Assembly: GCA_963776735.1 (NCBI GenBank)
Contig: CAVZNV010000015.1
Span: forward strand, 248,001-312,000
Direction: 5' to 3'
DNA length: 64,000 nt
Origin: PALSA-612 sp963776735
Lineage (GTDB): Bacteria; Actinomycetota; Thermoleophilia; Gaiellales; Gaiellaceae
The position numbers and the translations under genes were made by a program. The notes beneath the pieces are model-generated. The model made no database searches. It had not been told where the DNA came from and was given only the letters and a program-made list of their open reading frames with translations. This document shows positions 57,036-64,000 of this stretch, piece after piece; the stretch's first letter is position 1; each line of letters begins with the position of its first letter.

Positions 57036-57337
57036 TGAAGCACGCGGAGTCGATCGGACGCTTCGCCGACGCGATTCTCGAGACGCCCGGCGACGCCGAC
57101 CTCGAGCTGCGGGCGGCCGTCGAGGCGGTCGCGGCAGGCCGTTCGGCTGACCTGCCCGGCGACCTGCGGCCGTACGTGGAGAAGGTCGCGGCGCGGGCGT
57201 ACACGGTCACGGACGCTGACGTCGACGCGCTGCGCGAGTCGGGCTACTCCGAGGATGCGATCTTCGAGCTGACGCTGGCGGCGGCGCTCGGCGCGGCGCA
57301 GGCTCGGCTTGCCGCAGGGCTCGACGCGATGCGCTGA
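57035..57337 (+). CDS. Carboxymuconolactone decarboxylase/AhpD-like small protein
   Basis: A 100-residue helical protein. TVTDADVDALRESGYSEDAIFELTLAAALGAAQARLAAGLDAM is the C-terminal two-helix half of an AhpD/CMD fold. The usual CxxC is absent, so it is not an active peroxidase. ATG 57035 overlaps the previous TAA by one base; the stop overlaps the next ATG. It probably partners the following AhpD-like gene. Confidence 0.7.
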   Translation: MKHAESIGRFADAILETPGDADLELRAAVEAVAAGRSADLPGDLRPYVEKVAARAYTVTDADVDALRESGYSEDAIFELTLAAALGAAQARLAAGLDAMR

Positions 57338-57882
57338 TGCGGCTGGCGACGATCCGCGACACGCTCACCGAGCGCGACCTCGACGTCGTGCGGACGATGC
57401 GCTATCGCTCGGAGCTGTTCGGCCGGCCGTTCTCGGCGGCGCTGCAACGAATCATGCGCGGGCCGTCCGACTGGCCGGTGGGCGAGCGCGAGCTGTTCGC
57501 GGCATTCGTCTCTGCGCAGAACCAGTGCCCGTTCTGAACGGACTCCCACGGCGCGGTCGCGTCGTACGCGCTCGGTGAGGAGCTCGTGTCGGCGATTCTC
57601 GCCGACCACCGGACAGCCCCGATCCGGCCGGCGTTGCGCGCGACGCTCGACCTGCTGCAGAAGGTGACGCTGACGCCCGGCGAGGTCACGGCCGCCGACG
57701 TCGACGCCGTCCGCGCCGAGGGCGTCTCGGACGAGACGATCGAGGACGCGCTCGCCGTCTGCATGTGCTTCAACCTGATCGACCGGGTCGCCGACTCACT
57801 CGGATTCGACCTCCCGCCCGCCGAGGCCCATGCGGCCTACGTCGGCCGCTTCCTGGAAGAGGGCTACGGCAACGAGACCTGA
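57337..57882 (+). CDS. AhpD/CMD-family peroxidase-like protein with in-frame TGA (candidate selenoprotein)
   Basis: ATG 57337 opens a frame that meets TGA at 57535-57537 and then continues in the same frame to a stop at 57880-57882 (181 residues if read through). The residues around it read NQCPF-TGA-TDSHGAVASY, where AhpD-family enzymes have CxxCxxxH; the TGA is at the second Cys (residue 67, pair C64/U67, H71). Downstream sequence keeps coding features (ALRATLDLLQKVTLTPGEVT, ALAVCMCFNLIDRVADSLGF). A hairpin beginning 13 bases after the TGA fits a bacterial SECIS. If selenium is not used, it is a pseudogene. Confidence 0.7.
57551..57571 (+). promoter_or_regulatory. Candidate bacterial SECIS hairpin
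   Basis: GCGCG (57551-57555) pairs with CGCGC (57567-57571); the 11-base loop starts with G, 18 bases after the TGA ends. These values are within the published range for bacterial SECIS elements. The stem is short and GC-rich sequence forms such hairpins easily. Confidence 0.4.
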
Positions 57883-57894
57883 CCCCCGCCAGCC

Positions 57895-57910
57895 GCGCCC
57901 GTTCGGGCGC
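57895..57910. terminator. Short terminator hairpin
   Basis: GCGCCCG (57895-57901) and CGGGCGC (57904-57910) with a 2-base loop, 12 bases after the operon's last stop. Confidence 0.5.
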
Positions 57911-57921
57911 TGTGCTAACTG

Positions 57922-58090
57922 CGGTGTCAGACACCGAATTTGTCAAGCGAAATGTGTGTCAAAAGTGTGACTTTTTGTCCACAGACGTTTTCCCTGCTCA
58001 GAAATCGTTTCCGCCGAAGTTTGAGGGCGAACGTGGCCTTCGAAGGACACCGTCCGGCGCAGACGCCCTCTCCATCGGTGTCTGACACCG
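57922..58090. repeat. 169-bp MITE-like element
   Basis: It is bounded by CGGTGTCAGACACCG (57922-57936) and its exact reverse complement CGGTGTCTGACACCG (58076-58090); each end is itself nearly palindromic. Inside lie an AT-richer stretch (GTGTGACTTTTTGTCCACAG, 57965-57984) and an inner inverted pair GAGGGCG/CGCCCTC (58023-58029, 58064-58070). It contains no ORF. Partial relatives occur at 19873-19952 and 40068-40087. Confidence 0.65.
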
Positions 58091-58106
58091 GGGTTCGGGG
58101 AACTGC

Positions 58107-58112
58107 GAGAAT
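58107..58112 (+). promoter_or_regulatory. -10-like element of a leaderless promoter
   Basis: GAGAAT is followed by 6 bases and GTG 58119; it lies 16 bases right of the MITE-like element. Confidence 0.35.
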
Positions 58113-58118
58113 CGGGCA

Positions 58119-58541
58119 GTGAGTCCGGACAACGTGGCGATCGCGAAGAGCTCGTATGAGGCCTTCGGGCGCGGGGATCTCGACGGCGCGCTCGCGATGA
58201 TGGGCGACGACATCGAGTGGCACCAGGCGCAAGGATTGCCCCACGGCGGCGTCTACCGCGGGCTCGCGAACGTGCGCGCGGCGATCTTCGACCCGATCGA
58301 CGACGAGTGGTGGGAGGACTTCGACGCGACGCCGAGCGAGTTCCTCGAGGGCCCCGACCACGTCGTCGTGATCGGCCGCTACACCGGCCGAGGAAAGCGC
58401 ACCGGCAAGCCGCTCGACATCCCCTTCGCCCACGTGTGGCAGTTCCGGGACGGCCGCGCCGTCCGCTTCCACCAGTTCACGGACACCCGCGGCTGGGTCG
58501 AGGCGCTCGGCCTGGGCGGCCTAGTGGGAGACGCCGCCTGA
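58119..58541 (+). CDS. SnoaL-like domain protein
   Basis: A 140-residue NTF2-fold protein. NVAIAKSSYEAFGRGDLDGALAMMGDDIEWHQ, then FDATPSEFLEGPDHVVVIGRYTGRGKRTGKPLDIPFAHVWQF and RAVRFHQFTDT, is the SnoaL/limonene-epoxide-hydrolase-like group. The reaction is unknown. It is the third such protein in the window, not closely similar to the two at 16 kb. The start is GTG 58119, close to GAGAAT. Confidence 0.8.
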   Translation: MSPDNVAIAKSSYEAFGRGDLDGALAMMGDDIEWHQAQGLPHGGVYRGLANVRAAIFDPIDDEWWEDFDATPSEFLEGPDHVVVIGRYTGRGKRTGKPLDIPFAHVWQFRDGRAVRFHQFTDTRGWVEALGLGGLVGDAA

Positions 58542-58593
58542 CGGCTCTCGATTGACGCCACGCGGAGAGCGGGCGACAATCACAACTTGAACC

Positions 58594-58669
58594 GGCACGC
58601 CGTCTTCGCGACTAAGGCTTTGCATGGGCACGGCGGCGAGCCCGGGACAACTACGGGAGGCACGCCGTC
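58594..58669 (+). repeat. Direct 11-bp repeat in the transporter leader
   Basis: GGCACGCCGTC occurs at 58594-58604 and 58659-58669, 65 bases apart, in the 173-base gap before the binding-protein gene. It may be a regulator site; it may be chance. Confidence 0.3.
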
Positions 58670-58714
58670 GTCTCAGGGAGGAACGAAGCAGCAACCAGCA
58701 AGGAGGAGGAGGGC

Positions 58715-59935
58715 ATGAAGAAGCTACGAGCGATCCTGGGCGTGATCATCGTTCTCGGGGTCGCAGCCGCGGCGGCATCGGTTGCCGTCGCGAAACCCGG
58801 TCAGACCCATCGTGTCGCCGCCGGCCCGTCGTGCACCAACGCGACGATCGGCGTCACCGGCCCGTTCACAGGCCCCGCAGCGTCGGCCGGCATCGACCAG
58901 CGCGACTGGGCCAACCTGTTCATCCAGTACTGGAACGCCGGCAAGCCGATAGCCGGCACGCCGGCCGCCCTGCACCGAGTGAAACTGAGGGCTATCTACG
59001 CCGACACCCAGCTCAACCCGCAGGTTGCGGCCACGGTCGCCGTTCAGCTCCGCTCGAACCCGGCCACGCTTGCAGTCGTCGGCTTCTCCGGGAGTCAGGA
59101 GAACATCGCCGGTGGCCCGATCCTGCGCCGCGGCGGGCTCGCCTTCGTATCCGGCTCAGCCACGCGCGCGAGCTTGACCGACCCGTCCACGCCGGACGGC
59201 CACGTTTTGGCGACGGGCTACTTCCACCGCGTCGTGCCGAACGACAACGCGCAGTCTCAGACCGACGCAAAGTGGGTGGAGAAGTTCGTCAAGTCAGGTG
59301 AGACCGTGATGGCGGTGGACCAGGCCGAGGCGTACTCGGTCCCGCTGATCTCGGCGATCACGAGCCAGCTCGAGAAGGCTGGGATCAAGGTCGACCGCGA
59401 ATCGCAGCCGGCGACCCAGACCGACTTCACGTCGTTGGCCCAGAAGGCGAAGGCCGAGAATGCAAAGTTCGTCGTTCTGGCTAGCCAGGTCGCCTCGAAC
59501 GCACAGCTGTTCGCTCAGCAGCTCCAGTCGGACGGTTACACCGGGAAGTTCCTCGGCACCGACGGCACGTTCGACTCGACGAAGTTCACATTCCAGGGCG
59601 CGTATCTGACCTACTTCGGTCCCGACGTCCACTACATCAAGGCCGACGCTGGCCTCGTGGCGACGTTCAAGAGCAAGTTCGGCCAGGACACGAACTCGTT
59701 CGGAGCTCCGACGTGGGTCGCAACCCAGGTGATCGCGCAGGCGATCTCAAACGCGTGCGCTGTCGGGCACGGACACACGACCCGAGCGGCAGTGCGCAAG
59801 GCCATCGGGAAGGTCGCGCTGGGAACGTCGCTCCTGGGCCACGCAATCGCCTTCACGAAGAACGGCGACGTGAAGGGGGCATCGTTCCCCGTCTACCAGA
59901 TCCAGGGAGGTAAGTACGTCACCGTTCAGCCCTAG
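58715..59935 (+). CDS. livJ: Branched-chain amino-acid-type ABC transporter substrate-binding protein
   Basis: A 406-residue exported protein with a signal peptide (1-26). The mature protein begins with the family run TIGVTGPFTGPAASAGIDQRDWANLFIQYWNA, and has VVGFSGSQENIAGGPILRRGGLAFVSGSAT and AYSVPLISAITSQLEKAGIKV hinges. It captures leucine-type amino acids or similar carboxylates and hands them to the permease encoded next. AAGGAGGAGG before ATG 58715 is an excellent ribosome-binding site, suiting high expression. A terminator-like hairpin separates it from livH. Confidence 0.88.
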   Translation: MKKLRAILGVIIVLGVAAAAASVAVAKPGQTHRVAAGPSCTNATIGVTGPFTGPAASAGIDQRDWANLFIQYWNAGKPIAGTPAALHRVKLRAIYADTQLNPQVAATVAVQLRSNPATLAVVGFSGSQENIAGGPILRRGGLAFVSGSATRASLTDPSTPDGHVLATGYFHRVVPNDNAQSQTDAKWVEKFVKSGETVMAVDQAEAYSVPLISAITSQLEKAGIKVDRESQPATQTDFTSLAQKAKAENAKFVVLASQVASNAQLFAQQLQSDGYTGKFLGTDGTFDSTKFTFQGAYLTYFGPDVHYIKADAGLVATFKSKFGQDTNSFGAPTWVATQVIAQAISNACAVGHGHTTRAAVRKAIGKVALGTSLLGHAIAFTKNGDVKGASFPVYQIQGGKYVTVQP

Positions 59936-59964
59936 CCGAACGGCAACTCTCTGACCATCGAACT

Positions 59965-59999
59965 CGCGTGCGGCCCATCGACGTGGTGGGCCGCACGCG
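59965..59999. terminator. Hairpin between livJ and livH (possible attenuator)
   Basis: A 13-bp perfect stem (59965-59977 with 59987-59999) and 9-base loop, followed by TTTC, 29 bases after the livJ stop. Partial termination would give more binding protein than permease. Confidence 0.65.
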
Positions 60000-60021
60000 T
60001 TTCTGAGAACCTCTGCGACCC

Positions 60022-60999
60022 GTGCACGCATTCGATCTCCTCGCCTATTTCCAGTCCTACCAGCTGACCTGGAGCTACCTCCTCGACCAGTTGGTCGCGG
60101 GTATCACACTCGGGAGCCTCTACGGCCTGATGGCGATCGGCTACTCGATGGTCTACGGCGTGCTCAAACTCCTCAACTTCGCCCACGGCGAGGTGTTCAT
60201 GATCGGCTCCTACATCGGCTACTTCGTGCTGGTCGCGCTCGGAGGCTCGCTAAGCCCCGACGTGCCGGTTGCGCTGCTGATCTTCCTGATGATCGGCGCC
60301 GCGATGATCGGCTCGGGCGTCCTCGGAGTCGCCGTCGAGCGCTTCGCCTACCGGCCGCTGCGAAAGGCGCGCGCACCGCGGATCGCGCCGTTGATCAGCG
60401 CGCTCGGCGTCTCGTTCTGCCTGCAGCAGCTCGCGTCCATCTTCTTCAGCACCCAGTACAAGCAGTACGACCCCTTCGGTCTTGCCGGAGGCACGCTGAC
60501 GACCACCTGGCACGTCGGTTCGTTCGAGATGAGCTGGATCCAGGTGTTCGTGATCCTGATGACGGCGTTCTTCATGCTCGTCCTCTGGCAGCTCGTCACC
60601 CGGACGCAGATCGGTCGGGCGATGCGGGCCGTGTCGTTCGACCTCGAGGCCGCGTCGATGATGGGCATCGACGTCGACCGGGTAGTCGTGTTCACGTTCT
60701 TCGTCGGCTCGGCGCTCGCCGGTGCGGGCGGTGTGATGAACGGCCTCTACCTCTCGAACGTCTGGCCGCAGGTCGGCTTCACCGTCGGCCTGATCGCCTT
60801 CACGGCAGCGGTCGTCGGCGGCATCGGGAGCATTCCCGGCGCGATGGTCGGCGGCCTCGCGATCGGCCTGCTGAAGGCGTTCGCGATCGGCTACTGGTCG
60901 TCCGCCTACCAGGACGTGATCGTGTTCTGCATCCTCATCTTCGTCCTGCTGATCAGGCCGTCCGGCATCCTCGGGGTGCCCGCGCCGCAGAAGGTCTGA
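60022..60999 (+). CDS. livH: Liv-type ABC permease subunit
   Basis: A 325-residue permease with about eight membrane segments. Diagnostic motifs are GITLGSLYGLMAIGYSMVYGVLKLLNFAHGEVFMIGSY at the start and the transport-coupling loop GRAMRAVSFDLEAASMMGIDVDRVVVFTFFVGSALAGAGGV. It forms the channel with LivM. GTG 60022 is the start; the stop is 1 base before livM. Confidence 0.93.
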   Translation: MHAFDLLAYFQSYQLTWSYLLDQLVAGITLGSLYGLMAIGYSMVYGVLKLLNFAHGEVFMIGSYIGYFVLVALGGSLSPDVPVALLIFLMIGAAMIGSGVLGVAVERFAYRPLRKARAPRIAPLISALGVSFCLQQLASIFFSTQYKQYDPFGLAGGTLTTTWHVGSFEMSWIQVFVILMTAFFMLVLWQLVTRTQIGRAMRAVSFDLEAASMMGIDVDRVVVFTFFVGSALAGAGGVMNGLYLSNVWPQVGFTVGLIAFTAAVVGGIGSIPGAMVGGLAIGLLKAFAIGYWSSAYQDVIVFCILIFVLLIRPSGILGVPAPQKV

Positions 61000-61000
61000 C

Positions 61001-62557
61001 GTGGCCGAGGACCTGACACCCGGGATGGGCGCGCCCGCGACGGATCCGCAGGTCGGCGCCGACGAATGGGTCGCGCGCTCCGGCGACCGCATCACGCGGC
61101 GCAGCGGGCTGATCGGCCGCGCCGAGCACGAGCTGTTCCGGATTCCGCCGAGGATCCGCTTCCTCGCCTTCTTCGGATTCCTCGCGCTGATCCCGGTGAT
61201 GACGTCGGACGACTACCTGATCCGGATCGGGACGGTCACGCTCGTGTTCGCGCTCCTCGCGCTCGGCCTGAACGTTTCGGTCGGCTACGCCGGCCTGCTC
61301 GACCTCGGCTACATCGCGTACTACGGCATCGGCGCGTACGGGTATGCGATGCTCGCGTCCTCGAAGTTCGGTGTCCACTGGCAGGCCTGGGCGGCGATCC
61401 CGACCGTCGTCGGTGCAGCGGTCGTGATCGGCTTCCTCCTCGCGCTCCCGTCGCGCCGGCTGTCCGGCGACTACCTGGCGATCGTGACGCTGTTCTTCGG
61501 ACAGATCTTCTACACGCTCGCCGTTCAGGGCTACAAGGTCTCGCTGCTCGGGCTGAACAAGGACCTCGGGCTCCACAGCGCCAACTGGGACGTGACCGGC
61601 GGCCCGAACGGGATCGCGAACGTCGACGGCTTCCGGATCGGCGGCACGATGGCGATCACCGACCACGCCTACTACTACATCACCCTCGGCGCGGTCGTCG
61701 TCGTCTTCGCGGCCCTCCACTTCGCCAACAACTCGCGCACGGGGCGCGCCTGGCGCGCTCTCAACGACGACTCGCTGGCCGCACAGGTGATGAGCATGCG
61801 TATCAACTGGCTGAAGATGCTGGCGATCGGCGTCGGCGCGGGCATCGGCGCGCTCGCGGGGACGATCAACGGCGCCTTGCTCCAGGGCGCGTTCCCGGAC
61901 GACTACAACACCTACGTCCTGATCACGATCTACGCCGTACTGATCCTCGGCGGCGCCGGCAGCCTCTCCGGCGCGGTGCTGGGCTCGATCGTCGTCACCG
62001 TCGGGCTGGAGGCGCTGCGGCCCGGCACGGAGTTCGCCGACTGGACGTCGAACGGGCGCGGGCTCTTCTACGTGACGATCCTGATCGTGATCCTGACGGT
62101 GATGCGGCCCTGGCGGCGAGTGGTGGCCGTCCTCGGAGGCACCCTCGTCTTCGGGATCCTGTTACACGTGATCATCGGCGCCGCCTGGCCGCGCGGCGTG
62201 CGCGGCGGCATTCTCAACAGCGCGAGCACCTTCGACCACGGCGGCTCGATCGGCTGGGCGATCCGGCACTGGCTCGTCCTGCCCGCCGACACGTTCCAGA
62301 CCGGGGGCTACACGATCTTCAACTACCTCGTCGTCCTCCTGATCGCGATGATCCTCGGCCTGACGCTGCTCAAGGGCTGGATGCGGGACGCGCTGCTGAT
62401 CCCGACGATCTGGCTGGCGGCCGAGGTCTACGAGGCGCGCCTGATCGAGGAGGGCTCGGGCGCGACGCGCTTCCTGCTCCTCGGCGCGGGCCTGATCGTG
62501 ATCATGGCCAAGCGCCCGCAGGGCCTGCTCGGGAAGCACCGGGTGGAGATCGTATGA
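61001..62557 (+). CDS. livM: Liv-type ABC permease subunit, extended
   Basis: A 518-residue permease, longer than usual LivM proteins (about 300-400). The first 340 residues hold the classical core: ALGLNVSVGYAGLLDLGYIAYYGIGAYG, then LPSRRLSGDYLAIVTLFFGQIF and GRAWRALNDDSLAAQVMSMRIN. About 140 extra residues with two to three membrane helices are inserted before the normal end AKRPQGLLGKHRVE. It makes the permease with LivH. GTG 61001 overlaps no earlier gene. The function of the insert is unknown. Confidence 0.9.
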   Translation: MAEDLTPGMGAPATDPQVGADEWVARSGDRITRRSGLIGRAEHELFRIPPRIRFLAFFGFLALIPVMTSDDYLIRIGTVTLVFALLALGLNVSVGYAGLLDLGYIAYYGIGAYGYAMLASSKFGVHWQAWAAIPTVVGAAVVIGFLLALPSRRLSGDYLAIVTLFFGQIFYTLAVQGYKVSLLGLNKDLGLHSANWDVTGGPNGIANVDGFRIGGTMAITDHAYYYITLGAVVVVFAALHFANNSRTGRAWRALNDDSLAAQVMSMRINWLKMLAIGVGAGIGALAGTINGALLQGAFPDDYNTYVLITIYAVLILGGAGSLSGAVLGSIVVTVGLEALRPGTEFADWTSNGRGLFYVTILIVILTVMRPWRRVVAVLGGTLVFGILLHVIIGAAWPRGVRGGILNSASTFDHGGSIGWAIRHWLVLPADTFQTGGYTIFNYLVVLLIAMILGLTLLKGWMRDALLIPTIWLAAEVYEARLIEEGSGATRFLLLGAGLIVIMAKRPQGLLGKHRVEIV

Positions 62558-63342
62558 CCCCGCTGCTCGAGCTCCGTGGCGTGAGCATGGCCTTCGGCGG
62601 CCTCCAGGTGATCACCGACCTCGACCTGCACGTCGACGAGGGCGAGATCGTCAGCGTCATCGGCCCGAACGGTGCCGGCAAGACGACGCTGTTCAACCTG
62701 ATCACCGGCATCTACCGGCCCCTGTCCGGCGACATCGTCTTCGCCGGCGAGAGCATCGTCGGGCTGGCCCCTTACAAGATCACGAACAAGGGCATCGCGC
62801 GCACCTTCCAGACGCTGCGGCTGTTCCTGAACATGACCGTGAAGGAGAACGTCATGTCCGCGGCCTACGGCCACACGCACTCGACGATCGTCGAAGCGAT
62901 GCTGCGCCTGCCGCGCGCCCGCCGCGAGGAGAAGGCGATCAACGAGCTGGCCGAGGAGAAGCTCGCCTTCTTCGGACAGCGCCTGATGGGCTACCGCTGG
63001 AACCAGCCGGCGTATTCGCTCTCGTACGCGAACCGCCGCCGGCTCGAGATCGCGCGCGCCATGGCGGCGAGCCCGCGCCTGCTGCTCCTCGACGAGCCCG
63101 CCGCCGGCATGAACCCGGTCGAGACGCACGAGATCACGGAGCTGATCGGCAAGCTGCGCAAGGAGGGCGGCTACACGATCCTCGTCATCGAGCACGACAT
63201 GCACGTCGTCGAGGGCATCTCCGACCGCGTCGTCGCTCTCGACCACGGCGTCAAGATCGCCGAGGGCAAGTACGAGGCGGTCGCGACCGACGAGCGCGTC
63301 GTCGAGGCGTACCTCGGCCTGCGAGCGACCGAGACGAAATGA
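62554..63342 (+). CDS. livG: Liv-type ABC ATPase
   Basis: A 262-residue ATPase. Walker A GPNGAGKTT (38-46), Q-loop in FQTLRLF, Walker B LLLLDEPAAGMNP and the switch His in VIEHDM. The signature is YSLSYANRRRLEIARAM, a LivG-type variant where LSYGQQRR is more usual. It drives the transporter with ATP. ATG 62554 overlaps the livM stop. Confidence 0.93.
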   Translation: MTPLLELRGVSMAFGGLQVITDLDLHVDEGEIVSVIGPNGAGKTTLFNLITGIYRPLSGDIVFAGESIVGLAPYKITNKGIARTFQTLRLFLNMTVKENVMSAAYGHTHSTIVEAMLRLPRARREEKAINELAEEKLAFFGQRLMGYRWNQPAYSLSYANRRRLEIARAMAASPRLLLLDEPAAGMNPVETHEITELIGKLRKEGGYTILVIEHDMHVVEGISDRVVALDHGVKIAEGKYEAVATDERVVEAYLGLRATETK

Positions 63343-64000
63343 CGGACAACGGCGCACCGCTGCTCGAGCTGGACGCGGTCGACACCTACTACGGCCAAAT
63401 CCACATCCTCCAGGGGCTGTCGCTCGTCGTGCGGCCCGGCGAGCTCGTCTGTCTCCTCGGGGGGAACGCGTCTGGCAAGTCGACGACGCTGAAGACGGCG
63501 CTGGGGATCGTCCAGCCGCGGAACGGCGCGGTGCGCATGGAGGGCGAGGACGTGACCGGGCGGACGACGAGCTACCGGATCGCGAAAGGCATGGCCATCG
63601 TCCCCGAGAATCGCCGCCTGTTCGGCCCGATGACCGTGATGGAGAACCTCCAGATGGGCGCGTACCTCACCGGCGGCGGCGAGAAGGAGGACTACGACCG
63701 CGTCTACGAGCTGTTCCCGCTGCTGCACGAGCGCCGTCATCAGCTCGCCGGGACGCTGTCCGGCGGCGAGCAGCAGATGGTGGCCATGGCCCGGGCGCTC
63801 ATGTCCCGTCCGAAGCTGATGCTGATGGACGAGCCGTCGATGGGCCTGGCGCCGATCCTCGTCGAGCGCAGCTTCGAGATCATCCAGCAGGTGCACGACG
63901 CGGGCGTCGCGATCCTGGTCGTCGAGCAGAACGCGAACGTCTCGCTCTCGATCGCCGACCGCGGCTACGTGCTCTCGACGGGCCGCCTCGTGCTCGAGGG
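63339..64000 (+). CDS. livF: Liv-type ABC ATPase, partial at window end
   Basis: The first 220 residues of LivF. LELDAVDTYYGQIHILQGLSL, Walker A GGNASGKST, signature LSGGEQQMVAMARALM, Walker B LMLMDEPSMGLAP, and VVEQN with the switch Gln/His region. The last residues are beyond the window. ATG 63339 overlaps the livG stop by 4 bases. With LivG it forms the two-ATPase motor of this transporter. Confidence 0.93.
   Translation, partial: MTDNGAPLLELDAVDTYYGQIHILQGLSLVVRPGELVCLLGGNASGKSTTLKTALGIVQPRNGAVRMEGEDVTGRTTSYRIAKGMAIVPENRRLFGPMTVMENLQMGAYLTGGGEKEDYDRVYELFPLLHERRHQLAGTLSGGEQQMVAMARALMSRPKLMLMDEPSMGLAPILVERSFEIIQQVHDAGVAILVVEQNANVSLSIADRGYVLSTGRLVLE

Noticed and set aside
57535..57537. Simple pseudogene stop
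   Set aside because: Not fully excluded, but the TGA is exactly at a redox Cys and the frame remains good for 115 codons, so Sec is the better first explanation.
58594..58669. Attachment-site-like direct repeat in the livJ leader
   Set aside because: Only 11 bp and no integrase; kept as a minor repeat only.
1..64000. CRISPR array, rRNA operon, integrase or phage module
   Set aside because: No regularly spaced repeats, rRNA segments, recombinase or structural phage genes were seen.

Overview
The window is a contiguous piece of a GC-rich (about 70 percent), densely packed bacterial chromosome. Gene content suggests an actinobacterium of the Thermoleophilia (Gaiellales or Solirubrobacterales) type, but that placement is inference. 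Signs are frequent GTG and TTG starts, 4-bp ATGA/GTGA gene overlaps, F420-type enzymes, and many start codons sitting 5 to 7 bases after a TAnnnT -10 element (leaderless mRNAs). No rRNA, CRISPR array, phage module or replication origin is visible.

Layout. 1-7.0 kb: a partial O-antigen-ligase-like protein, an exported protein, a thioredoxin-reductase-like flavoprotein and B12-dependent ribonucleotide reductase (nrdJ). 7.0-9.7 kb: a less GC-rich protein kinase plus TPR pair, possibly acquired. 9.7-24.4 kb: redox and transport genes, a cyclic-nucleotide-binding thioredoxin-reductase paralogue heading an operon with an orphan E1-alpha subunit and a frameshifted acetyltransferase, an HNH endonuclease, and a divergent gabD/gabT pair for GABA breakdown. 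24.5-33.1 kb: a peptidase S51 homologue, an internally deleted IS5-type transposase, ctaG, an orphan peptide-binding protein, and several regulators. 33.1-35.6 kb: a sharply bounded IS1595-type mobile element with matching inverted ends and 8-bp target duplications. It carries a tRNA-like gene with an unusual 8/4 fold, a DUF5343 protein and small ORFs, and its transposase is frameshifted. 35.6-41.5 kb: secreted proteins and a three-gene lipid-linked glycosylation operon. 41.5-53.6 kb: hydrolase, MFS and ABC exporters, dodecin, DUF1326/DUF1361, an M23-like protein and superoxide dismutase. 53.6-57.9 kb: an aldo/keto reductase, ornithine-cyclodeaminase-like and threonine-dehydratase-like genes, a frameshifted cupin and two AhpD/CMD-family genes. 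The second AhpD gene has an in-frame TGA exactly where the family has its second redox cysteine. 58.1-64 kb: a SnoaL-like gene and a branched-chain amino-acid (Liv-type) ABC transporter running off the right edge.

Most notable are the candidate selenoprotein (57337-57882), the IS1595-type element with its tRNA-like passenger, the kinase/TPR pair, a 46-bp perfect palindrome (15925-15970), a 169-bp MITE-like repeat (57922-58090), and the widespread leaderless promoter pattern. All calls were made by reading the sequence; no database search was run.
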